Shown here: positions 26,090 to 33,903 of the stretch, one piece after another | How the letters are laid out: each line of letters begins with the position of its first letter | Position numbering within the stretch: position 1 is the stretch's first letter | NCBI RefSeq assembly: GCF_018863235.1 | Contig: NZ_JAHKRS010000005.1 | Span: forward strand, 124,001 to 188,000 | Length of the DNA stretch: 64,000 nt | From: Pseudomaricurvus albidus | GTDB taxonomy: Bacteria > Pseudomonadota > Gammaproteobacteria > Pseudomonadales > Cellvibrionaceae | Reading direction: 5' to 3' | Translations under genes and position numbers: made by a program | Notes under the pieces: model-generated | Databases searched by the model: none | What the model was told of the DNA's origin: nothing | Seen by the model: the letters and a program-made list of their open reading frames with translations, nothing else

Positions 26090-26196
26090 CCATGTTAGCT
26101 AGTTACATCTAGTGGTGCAAGTTTCTTTTACTATTTGTTTCTTGCTCCATGGGAAAAGCTAAGGCAATATATTGCTATTCAATCTGGAAGCCATCT
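26090..26196. promoter_or_regulatory. divergent promoter region between Wadjet and the WYL-NERD set
   Basis: A single 107-base gap separates jetA (minus) and the WYL regulator gene (plus). It holds GCAAG (26117-26121) and CTTGC (26141-26145) as short inverted arms. Both operons must start here, so one regulator could control both. The operator itself is not certain. Confidence 0.45.
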
Positions 26197-27042
26197 ATGA
26201 GTAGTGATCGAAAAATCAGCTGGGGTCATAAGCAGCGTCTGATCTATATTGAGCAGCAATTACTTTGGGGCAGATGCTTCAAAGCAAGGATGTTGATGGA
26301 CACCTTTGGGGTATCTCGGCACCAAGCTGGTATGGATATCAAGAATTACATAGAGCTTTTCCCGGGCAATGTGAAACCTTATAACCCCTTAGTAAAACAT
26401 TACGAACCTAGCGATAGTTTCATGCCGGAGTTGGCGGGTGTAGACCCTGACTACCCGTTAAACCATGGATTGGTTGATGCTTATGATCACCCTCCTGTTG
26501 AAATATGCACGAGTCTCAGGCGCGAGTTGGATGACAAAGTTGTATTGGCAGTTCTAAAACATATTGAGAAAAAAACGTCCTTTGAAGCTATTTACGCCTC
26601 CGCTAGTACTCCTGTGGGCTCGAAGCGTATTCTTTCACCTACTAAAGTTATTTTCGCTAGTGGGCGACTTCACATTCGTGCTTATTGCCACGAGAAAGGC
26701 GAGTACCGAGACTTTGCGTTGTCGCGATTTCTAACAACCCCAAGGCCATCAAGAACAGACAAAGAGTTTCCTATAGATGATTACTGGGATCGGACTCTAA
26801 CAGTGAAGGTCATAGTAAATCCGAATCTTTCAGAAGATGCTCAGGCTCTCATTAGGAGAGAGTTTTCTTCAGTTATTTCAGAGCCTTTAAGGATTAGAGC
26901 TTCCCTCCTGCACTATTTTCTTCAAGAGAATAATCTTCCTGCGGATGAGGCAAGTATGAAAAAGTCAGTGGAAGCTCCTTGGAGTTATCCGGTTGTCGTT
27001 GAACTTGAAAATGATGTAAAAAAATATCTCTTTAAGGCATAG
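26197..27042 (+). CDS. WYL-domain transcriptional regulator (BrxR/CapW-like)
   Basis: This 281-residue protein, counted from ATG 26197, is preceded by GGAAG at 26186-26190; an earlier in-frame ATG at 26149 lacks a ribosome site. Residues 1-70 form a winged helix (ARMLMDTFGVSRHQAGMDIKNY). The middle is a WYL-like sensor (KVIFASGRLHIRAYCHEKGEYRDFALSRF), where 'LHIRAYC' stands in place of W-Y-L, and a WCX-like C-terminal segment follows. Such proteins repress defence operons (BrxR, CapW) and release DNA on infection or damage signals. The next gene follows by 6 bases, so it is probably the switch for the NERD-kinase-helicase set, and perhaps for Wadjet. Confidence 0.8.
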   Translation: MSSDRKISWGHKQRLIYIEQQLLWGRCFKARMLMDTFGVSRHQAGMDIKNYIELFPGNVKPYNPLVKHYEPSDSFMPELAGVDPDYPLNHGLVDAYDHPPVEICTSLRRELDDKVVLAVLKHIEKKTSFEAIYASASTPVGSKRILSPTKVIFASGRLHIRAYCHEKGEYRDFALSRFLTTPRPSRTDKEFPIDDYWDRTLTVKVIVNPNLSEDAQALIRREFSSVISEPLRIRASLLHYFLQENNLPADEASMKKSVEAPWSYPVVVELENDVKKYLFKA

Positions 27043-27048
27043 GAAAGT

Positions 27049-30000
27049 ATGGATGTTGAAGTTTGGGATGGTGGCCTGCAAGAGCAGGAAATTTCTGCTA
27101 TCGAGAAGATTAAAACGGCGTTTTCAAACGTTCAAAATATTGCTCAGTTACCTGCGAAAAAAAGTAAAGCTGGTTCGTTTAAAGACGCACTACAAGCTAT
27201 AGGTTGTAGCGACAACAGGATGTTTCCCTGGAAAGGCTATGCTGGCTTTCGTTTTGTTAGCTCGAAAGGTCAGGAGGGGGAGTTCGATCTCATCATCGTC
27301 ACACACAGTAATGTATTGATTATTGAGCTTAAAGACTGGAATCACGCCCCTGTTACTGCTGAAAATGGACGCTGGTATAAAGGCGGTAAGGATATGGGGC
27401 GATCGCCGGTCAGCGTTACTCAAAATAAGGTCTTTACCCTTAAGGGTAAGTTAGAAAAGATTAAGCACCGCTTTACCAATAAGAACTTTGTGCCTTTTAT
27501 TGAGTTCTTTGTGGTGATGACTGGAGATGCTGATTTCAGTCAGCTTCCAGAAGTCGATCGAAAGCATACTTTGTCGCTAGACCAGTTTCTTCAGTTCGCT
27601 AACAAAGATGTATATGAGCAACACCTGCGTCCTAATCGTCACCCTAAAGCTAATCAGTTGAATGAAGACTTTCACCTGTTTGATGAGCTCTTTATAGGGC
27701 GGGCGACAGAGGCTAAAAAGTTACGCATCGGTGGCTATGAGGCTAAAGAAGAAATCTTTGTGCATCCTAAGAGTGTATATCGAGAATACTTAGCTGGCTC
27801 AGAGATATCCCCAGATAGCGAAGCTCTTCTCCGTGTATGGGACTTTAATAAAGTTGAGGGAAAAGGGCAGACTCCCAGTGGACGTGCTGACGTTGTTTCG
27901 CGAGAGCGTCAGGTTCTTGAGCATATTCGTCATCAAAATCATGATCTTTACAATCATTGCTTGCGTTCGCTGACCAGCTTTCAAAAAGATGAGCTGACGA
28001 CTCACTATTCTGAAGTATATGAGTTGCCGCCTAGCCATGAACGATTTAACCAATTTATTGGTAAGTTCGGGGAGGCCTTAGATCAGCGGGACCGCTTGAG
28101 CTTGGTGAAGCTACTTGTTGCCAAGTTTGGAGACCTCCACGACATAAAAGTCGCACATAGGGATATTGCCGATCATAGTCTTTGGATTTCTCCGACAAAT
28201 GAGATTTCACTTTCCAACTTTATTTCTGCCTACCATCAGCCAATTGGAACGGTAGGTGACTACAGACAAAAGCTTTCGGTTGGTGCTATTGAAGCTGAAG
28301 ATATGCTTGATGGTCGAGTGCTTAGCCCTTTTGAGCAAGATGTCCATTCACTTGCTTTAGTTGCATGGCATCTGCTCTCAGCGCAGCGTATGTCGCCCAA
28401 AAGCTGTAAGAACCTACAGAACGACCTAGAAAGCTGCAGTGAATGGTATGGTGAAGTCTTGCTATCTGCGGCAAATGCCAAGTTTAGAACGGCCAGAGAG
28501 TTTTTTGATGCATTCAAAAGAGCAGAGCCTGTCGTTGATGAGATACCTACTTTTGATGATGGAGAGCTAGAACAATATCGGCAGAGTATTAGTCATCAAC
28601 GCCAGTATCGAGAAGATGATGACTTTATTAAGGAAACCGCAGAGAAGGAGGTCTATCTATCCAATGGTTGCTTGGTAAAAGCTTGGCTGAATTGCGGTTA
28701 TTCCGGTGGAAATCCGACTGTAAATTTTCAAGTGTACAGCTTTCTCCAGCGGCTCGATAAGTTACGAAGTGTCCAGCCTAATTATTTGCCTGCCATCCGT
28801 GAATATGGGATTGCCTCAAAGTCGTCCAGCCTCTACTTAGTAACCGATTATATTCAGGGTTCGACATGGGGTGAAATCGAAGGTGACAAGGAAGCCAAAT
28901 TAACTTTAATTGGACAGTTGATCGCTGCGGTTGAACATTTACATGAGTTGGGTATAGCCCATGGTGATCTGCATCCCGCTAATGTCATGATCGAGGAGGA
29001 CACTTCGGCGCTATTTCTAATTGACATGCCTGATTTTAGCCTGTCATCAGATGAGCCGAAGAACCATCGTTACAGTCCAGAAAATATCGACAATAGTACG
29101 GCATTCGATCGTGATAACTTTGCTGTAATGCGAATGGCCGCAGAGCTTCTAGGAATTGAGTGGGGTGAAGGGTCAGATGAATTTATTAATCTGACCAATG
29201 CAATCGAAGTTGAATTGAAAGATCAGCAGTTTGGGTTTAAAGACTTGGGGCGCTTCAAACAAGCGATCATGGTTAAGGGCAACGCCAACGAGCAAGAGTC
29301 GATAGATATTACAGCGTCAAGCGCGGATTCTCAGATAACCATCCTTCCAGATAATGGTCGCATTTACCTTCAGATCGAACGTAGCAAGAAAAACCCTAGT
29401 GACGCATTGGTTACTTTTCATGGCATCGGAGGCAGTGTTGCTGCCTTTTATCAAGCTGAGAGTAAGGCATTCGTGCACGCTCTGAAACCAAGAGTCCGTG
29501 CCTCAGTAGATTTTCGTGATGCAGAGAAAAGCCAGTTCGAAATTTCAACTGCAATTCGTATCACCCCTGGTGCATATAACGATCTGGGTTCACTTAGTAA
29601 GTTAATGAGCTATGAGGAGCTATTTCACGGGCTTGTTGAAGAGACGATAGCGCCAGATGAGACTATTGCTCAGAAAGAAGAGGCTTCCGATGCTGCGCTG
29701 ACAGAAGAGCTTAGGCTGGCCTTTGAGAAGACCCTTTCACCGATAGAAAAACAGCAAGCTCGTAAGCTTCAACAGCTTCCTACGGCAAAGCTCTGGCGCG
29801 CTATTTTAGAGACTGAAACACAGTCCCACCCCAATGTTTATCTTGATGGCGACTCTGTTGAAGTGCCAGGGCGAAAAGGTGAATTGAGGCTTCCCTATGC
29901 TGGTGATGCAGATCCTTTGGGGGCCTTCTCCCAATCTGATGAGGTTGAAGCTTTATTAGTGGATGACGAGGGGGGGGAGCGCTTTTTAGGGAAAGTTTTG

Positions 30001-32046
30001 CTCAAAAAGTCTGCGTTAGGAGAGGTTCGATTGACCGATCTTCGCCCTACTGCTCGAAGATTAAGTGAAGGTGACACAGTTTATTTTCGTAGCAAGCAAG
30101 ATCGCGCTTCTTATCGGAAGCGTAAAGCTGCGCTTCAAAAACTGCTTGATTGCGAGGGTGTTATGCCTGAATTAATGCAGTTATTTGATTCAGATTGCAC
30201 TCGGGCAGCGACTCAGTATGGATTGCCCTTGACCAAGGACGACTTTTCCCGTTATGACCGCATGGATGCGCAGGGCAATAAAATTAGCCTTAACGTGCAG
30301 CAGCGCAGTGCTTTTTCTAAATTGTTGAACCATGGTCCTTTATCGTTATTGCAGGGGCCTCCTGGTACAGGTAAGACAGAATTTATTGCTGCCTTCGTTC
30401 ATCATTTGATTGAGGCGCAGGGAGCGCGCAGAATTTTATTGGTGAGCCAATCTCATGAGGCGGTTAATACTGCAGCGGAAAGGATTAGAAAACACTGCAA
30501 GCGTTTGAAAACTGAGCTTGAAGTTGTTCGTTTTAGTAACCGAGAGGCGGCAGTGTCAACTGGCCTCAAAGATGTTTATTCGCAAGCTATAACATCTCAA
30601 AAACGTGAATTGTTTAATGCAGAGCGAAAATATCGTGTAGAAAACCTAAGCGATGCTTTGGGTTTGGAGCCTGAGTTTATATCTAGCATAGTCCTTGCTG
30701 AGCTTGATCTATTTCAAAAGATTGATCATTTAGAAAAACTTATGCATCAATTTTCCAGTGAAACAGAGGGTGATGATAAAGAGGACTTAGACAAGCTTAT
30801 ACAAGAGTTACGCCTAACCATTAGCGATAGTTTAATAAATGACTATGAGGTTGAACTTAAACAAGATATGGCGCCTCGTGATGCGAAGGATCAGCTGGTT
30901 CATAAGCTATGCCTTGACTATGCCGTGACACCATCAGAAGCCCGAAAAGTTCGTGCACTTGCAAAAATTTCTTGTGATATGCAAAGCGCTTTACGTGGCG
31001 AACGTGTGAACTATGACGAGTTTTATGCACGATCGCGCCAGCTGGTTACCGGTACCTGTGTAGGTATTGGTCAGGGGCATATAGGTATACATAACAATGT
31101 TTATGATTGGGTGATTATTGATGAGGCTGCGCGTTCAATTTCCAGCGAGCTAGCAATCGCTATGCAGTCAGCTAAGAGAGTGCTTTTGGTTGGTGATCAT
31201 CTACAGCTTCCGCCTCTATATTCTGAAACCCATAAGCAGGCGTTGGCGAAAAAGTTGGGCTTGTCGGCCGATAGGTCTGACCTTGATGAAATTTTGCAAA
31301 GTGATTTTGCTCGAGCGTTTAATTCTGACTACGGTCGACAAGCTAGTGCAGCTTTATTAACCCAGTACCGTATGGCTGATCCTATTGGCAATCTAGTATC
31401 TGCGACTTTTTATGATGGAAAGCTAGAAAACGGTGACCGAGAGGTTCCGGATATATATTGGGGTGTGCCTGAGGTCTTAAATAGCACAGTTACCTGGCTA
31501 GACACTTCGCCACTGGGTGGACGGGCCAATCATATAGAAGGCAAAGGGAAAAGTATCCTTAACCCTTGTGAGGCAGATCAAATTATTTCTATTTTGAAAA
31601 AAATAGCGGCCGACGAGGAACTTGTTAACAGGCTTTCGTCTGTTGTAGGGGAGAACGAAGCGGCAATTGGGGTTATCTGTATGTACGGCGAGCAGAAACG
31701 TCATGTGCGACAGAAATTCAGTCAAGAAGTGTGGGCTGAATCATTTAAATCCCTAGTTAAGATTGACACCGTTGATAGTTACCAGGGGAAAGAAAACCGG
31801 ATTATAATTCTCACGTTAACGCGTTCTGATGGTGACTATACCCCCGGCTTTTTGAGAACCCCTAACAGAATTAACGTCGCTATGTCCCGAGCGATGGATC
31901 GCTTGTTGATTGTTGGAAATAGCGCCATGTGGAGGAGTGGAAATAATAAAGAACTGCCATTGGGTGCCGTGATTAATTATATGGAAGAACAAGGTCCTAA
32001 GGCAGGATTCCAGTTCGTGAATGCGAAGCATGGGGGCGTACAGTAA
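27049..32046 (+). CDS. NERD nuclease - tandem kinase-like domains - SF1 (UPF1-like) helicase fusion
   Basis: This 1665-residue protein has four parts. Residues 50-210 are a NERD nuclease-like domain with GEFD (Glu78, Asp80) and IELK (Glu93-x-Lys95). Residues 230-500 are a kinase-like fold with H370-R-D372, but no clear DFG. Residues 530-720 are a second kinase-like domain with the loop H638-G-D-L-H-P-A-N645 and LIDMPDF in place of DFG. Residues 1080-1650 are an SF1 helicase: GPPGTGKT (1103-1110), VIIDEAARS, LLVGDHLQLPPL, LTQYRMADP, VDSYQGKENRI and NVAMSRAMDRLL. PglW-like proteins combine NERD and kinase, and Nhi combines a nuclease and a helicase. This four-part fusion I cannot match to a named system. 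It is likely an anti-phage effector. Confidence 0.82.
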   Translation: MDVEVWDGGLQEQEISAIEKIKTAFSNVQNIAQLPAKKSKAGSFKDALQAIGCSDNRMFPWKGYAGFRFVSSKGQEGEFDLIIVTHSNVLIIELKDWNHAPVTAENGRWYKGGKDMGRSPVSVTQNKVFTLKGKLEKIKHRFTNKNFVPFIEFFVVMTGDADFSQLPEVDRKHTLSLDQFLQFANKDVYEQHLRPNRHPKANQLNEDFHLFDELFIGRATEAKKLRIGGYEAKEEIFVHPKSVYREYLAGSEISPDSEALLRVWDFNKVEGKGQTPSGRADVVSRERQVLEHIRHQNHDLYNHCLRSLTSFQKDELTTHYSEVYELPPSHERFNQFIGKFGEALDQRDRLSLVKLLVAKFGDLHDIKVAHRDIADHSLWISPTNEISLSNFISAYHQPIGTVGDYRQKLSVGAIEAEDMLDGRVLSPFEQDVHSLALVAWHLLSAQRMSPKSCKNLQNDLESCSEWYGEVLLSAANAKFRTAREFFDAFKRAEPVVDEIPTFDDGELEQYRQSISHQRQYREDDDFIKETAEKEVYLSNGCLVKAWLNCGYSGGNPTVNFQVYSFLQRLDKLRSVQPNYLPAIREYGIASKSSSLYLVTDYIQGSTWGEIEGDKEAKLTLIGQLIAAVEHLHELGIAHGDLHPANVMIEEDTSALFLIDMPDFSLSSDEPKNHRYSPENIDNSTAFDRDNFAVMRMAAELLGIEWGEGSDEFINLTNAIEVELKDQQFGFKDLGRFKQAIMVKGNANEQESIDITASSADSQITILPDNGRIYLQIERSKKNPSDALVTFHGIGGSVAAFYQAESKAFVHALKPRVRASVDFRDAEKSQFEISTAIRITPGAYNDLGSLSKLMSYEELFHGLVEETIAPDETIAQKEEASDAALTEELRLAFEKTLSPIEKQQARKLQQLPTAKLWRAILETETQSHPNVYLDGDSVEVPGRKGELRLPYAGDADPLGAFSQSDEVEALLVDDEGGERFLGKVLLKKSALGEVRLTDLRPTARRLSEGDTVYFRSKQDRASYRKRKAALQKLLDCEGVMPELMQLFDSDCTRAATQYGLPLTKDDFSRYDRMDAQGNKISLNVQQRSAFSKLLNHGPLSLLQGPPGTGKTEFIAAFVHHLIEAQGARRILLVSQSHEAVNTAAERIRKHCKRLKTELEVVRFSNREAAVSTGLKDVYSQAITSQKRELFNAERKYRVENLSDALGLEPEFISSIVLAELDLFQKIDHLEKLMHQFSSETEGDDKEDLDKLIQELRLTISDSLINDYEVELKQDMAPRDAKDQLVHKLCLDYAVTPSEARKVRALAKISCDMQSALRGERVNYDEFYARSRQLVTGTCVGIGQGHIGIHNNVYDWVIIDEAARSISSELAIAMQSAKRVLLVGDHLQLPPLYSETHKQALAKKLGLSADRSDLDEILQSDFARAFNSDYGRQASAALLTQYRMADPIGNLVSATFYDGKLENGDREVPDIYWGVPEVLNSTVTWLDTSPLGGRANHIEGKGKSILNPCEADQIISILKKIAADEELVNRLSSVVGENEAAIGVICMYGEQKRHVRQKFSQEVWAESFKSLVKIDTVDSYQGKENRIIILTLTRSDGDYTPGFLRTPNRINVAMSRAMDRLLIVGNSAMWRSGNNKELPLGAVINYMEEQGPKAGFQFVNAKHGGVQ

Positions 32047-33500
32047 TGAGTAAGGAAATTCAGCTGACTTACCATGAGATTGATTTTCTAGTTCCAGCTC
32101 AGCGTTTCAAAATCCAATTTTCGTATGTCTCGCAGAAGGCGCTGCCGTTCATTAGAGAATTTATCTTGCGATTGGTGCATCTAGCACCAATGAACAAAAC
32201 TCAGCTGGCGAATTTTTTTGGTCTAAGTCCGCTAGAGATAGATGAGGCAGTGAAAGATCTTGTACAGCGCGAAGAGTTAACGCTAAATGCCAATGGACGT
32301 CTCTGCCTAACCTCTAAAGCTCAAGATTATTTTGTCGGTATAGGTGATGTCCCTCAGTTATCTATGGTTCAAGACAGTGGGGCAACACTAGCGTTTGAAC
32401 TAGCCAGCTTTAGCTGTCTCGGTAATGAGAAGCATAGTGGCAGTTGGCACAATGCTGTCCGCCTGGAAGTTGAGAACAGCAACCGTGCATCAAGCGCTAA
32501 GAGAGTTGAAGTTCATTTCCAGCGTCAGTTTAATAAAATTCTCGATCAAGGCTTTCTGCCGAAGAGTGTCTATTCTGAAGGCCAGGAACGCCCCTCTGTT
32601 TATACAGTTAATGCTGTTGATAAGCTTCGCGACATCCCTTTAAGACTAGAGACTGTATTTAAGCTAGATTGGCAGGGGCAATCTGTTGTTCGGGAAGATT
32701 TTGAACAACTTAATAATTCGGAGATCGTGCACTCATTGATGACAAATGAGATGGCTGATCTCTCTAGAACCGAAAACACTGTTGCGATTCTACGGGCGAT
32801 GCAAACTGTTGGTGACTCTCAGTCATTGCAAGTTTTTGACTCCAAAACTAACTTACTAACACCTGAATACTTAGACGACCTACACAGGCTGGAAGAAAAT
32901 CAAGGCGAAAGCCGTATGAGCTTTTTAGGTCCCGTTTATATGAGAGATAGCTGGGGCAAGGTGCTCAAGGCCTTGGAATCTCGTCTAAAGACGCTACGGC
33001 AAAAGAAAAAGTCGCACACTGCTCCGAAGGCATTTTCATGGATTGTGCCAAGTGATCCGTTCTGGGGTAAAAGCGGGCGTTTAAGGGCGTGTATCAGCGA
33101 TTTCTTAATGAAGGCGGAGGTTGGTGATAGAAAGCTCTATATTCCAAGGCTCTACCTACCCGTATCAAGCACGGATGATTTCTTTGCTGTGAAGCAGTGG
33201 CGGAGCGAGCTAGGCGATTATAGCAAGTTTGCAAATGGCCTTCTTGAAGGCTTTCTGGATGGAAGTGTCGAGGTGATGTTATGGGAGGGGGAGCTGGCAG
33301 TAGTGATATATCATTGCGTTAAGAGCGAGTTACCAGTCACCATGCCATTAGGGTTTGTGACTACCGATAGCAGTAGTGTTAATACTATTGGCGAGGTTGT
33401 TAATGGCTACCTGAAGGGGATCTCATCGTATAAGACGCCTAATGATTGCGGTCCTTTATCTGGAATGCAGGGCTTGCGTCGTCAAAGCGATGGTAGGTAA
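32046..33500 (+). CDS. winged-helix protein, partner of the NERD-kinase-helicase (possibly truncated)
   Basis: This 484-residue protein has no recognised family. Its ATG overlaps the previous stop by one base (TAATG), so it is translated with the helicase gene. Residues 40-95 look like a winged helix (NKTQLANFFGLSPLEIDEAVKDLVQ); the rest is mixed alpha/beta without clear catalytic motifs. The frame stays open for another 50 codons after the TAA at 33498-33500, up to TAA at 33651, and that stretch reads like protein (SIVGVSAASEVDFDFYARL). The stop may be a recent nonsense change removing the C-terminus, or the extension may be chance. Confidence 0.7.
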   Translation: MSKEIQLTYHEIDFLVPAQRFKIQFSYVSQKALPFIREFILRLVHLAPMNKTQLANFFGLSPLEIDEAVKDLVQREELTLNANGRLCLTSKAQDYFVGIGDVPQLSMVQDSGATLAFELASFSCLGNEKHSGSWHNAVRLEVENSNRASSAKRVEVHFQRQFNKILDQGFLPKSVYSEGQERPSVYTVNAVDKLRDIPLRLETVFKLDWQGQSVVREDFEQLNNSEIVHSLMTNEMADLSRTENTVAILRAMQTVGDSQSLQVFDSKTNLLTPEYLDDLHRLEENQGESRMSFLGPVYMRDSWGKVLKALESRLKTLRQKKKSHTAPKAFSWIVPSDPFWGKSGRLRACISDFLMKAEVGDRKLYIPRLYLPVSSTDDFFAVKQWRSELGDYSKFANGLLEGFLDGSVEVMLWEGELAVVIYHCVKSELPVTMPLGFVTTDSSSVNTIGEVVNGYLKGISSYKTPNDCGPLSGMQGLRRQSDGR

Positions 33501-33653
33501 ATTGATTTTTCAGGTCGTACGGCCAAAAGTATTGTGGGTGTGTCTGCAGCCTCTGAAGTTGACTTCGATTTTTATGCAAGGCTTCATTCATCGAGGTCGT
33601 CAGATTTGCTTATTGGCCTTTTAGAACGCGGAAGGTCAAAAATAGTACTTTAA
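33501..33653 (+). pseudogene. in-frame 3' extension after the stop of the preceding gene
   Basis: Fifty codons in the same frame follow TAA 33498-33500 without another stop, reading IDFSGRTAKSIVGVSAASEV onward to LLIGLLERGRSKIVL. In A/T-rich DNA this is somewhat unlikely by chance. It could be the former C-terminus of the 484-residue protein. Nothing else is seen between here and the island end. Confidence 0.45.
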
Positions 33654-33705
33654 TTTATTATCTATACTATTTTTAACTCATTGAATAGCTTGGGTATTTT
33701 TTAAA

Positions 33706-33729
33706 TTAGTATGAAAACTGGGGTTGTAA
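33706..33729. repeat. island right terminal motif
   Basis: Read inward from 33729: TTACAACCCCA, a 5-base gap, then CATACTAA. This mirrors the left end (TTAGAACCTCA ... CATACTAA). Six bases, CCCGGA (33730-33735), lie between it and the first native greB base and are not expected from the GreB family alignment. Confidence 0.6.
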
Positions 33730-33735
33730 CCCGGA

Positions 33736-33903
33736 GTCCCCGTTTTCTGAGCGGTCGCCATTCTTGGCTGCCTCGTGGACGACATCCGTCACCTGGGGGC
33801 GCTCAACTTTCCACAGTTGTGTCAGTTCATCCTGCAGTCGCTTGGCTCCCTGGGGGGTGATGTAGGCAGAGCCCCGTCCGCGGGGTGGTCTCCAGCGTCC
33901 CAT
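33736..33903 (-). pseudogene. greB: native greB, N-terminal part (disrupted by the island)
   Basis: Codons 1-56 of native greB read MGRWRPPRGRGSAYITPQGA and on to the catalytic tip GDRSENGD, the N-terminal coiled-coil half. After Asp56 the frame runs into island DNA and stops after nine foreign residues, giving at most a 65-residue peptide. The ATG overlaps the stop of the S9 peptidase gene by one base (TGATG), so native greB was the second gene of that operon. The break lies between the Asp and Tyr codons of the near-invariant DRSEN-x-D-Y block. Confidence 0.93.

Larger units (their letters stand above)
6638..33735. mobile_element. GMT-type genomic island of about 27.1 kb inserted in greB
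   Basis: The island is delimited exactly by the two halves of native greB. It begins with the gamma-mobile-trio genes gmtY, gmtZ and gmtX, two of which carry tyrosine-recombinase motifs, followed by a substitute greB and defence-type cargo: a candidate toxin-antitoxin pair, nuclease-OLD-UvrD genes, Wadjet, and a NERD-kinase-helicase set. Most of it is visibly richer in A and T than the flanking core genes. Its ends carry related inverted motifs (6638-6663 and 33706-33729). No long direct repeat flanks it. GMT elements are described in the literature as carriers of anti-phage and offensive cargo; assignment here rests on the three-gene architecture. Confidence 0.9.

Noticed and set aside
6638-33735. 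Long direct repeats (att) flanking the island
   Set aside because: The greB flanks were compared base by base; only short chance matches such as TGTA are shared, so no target duplication is claimed.
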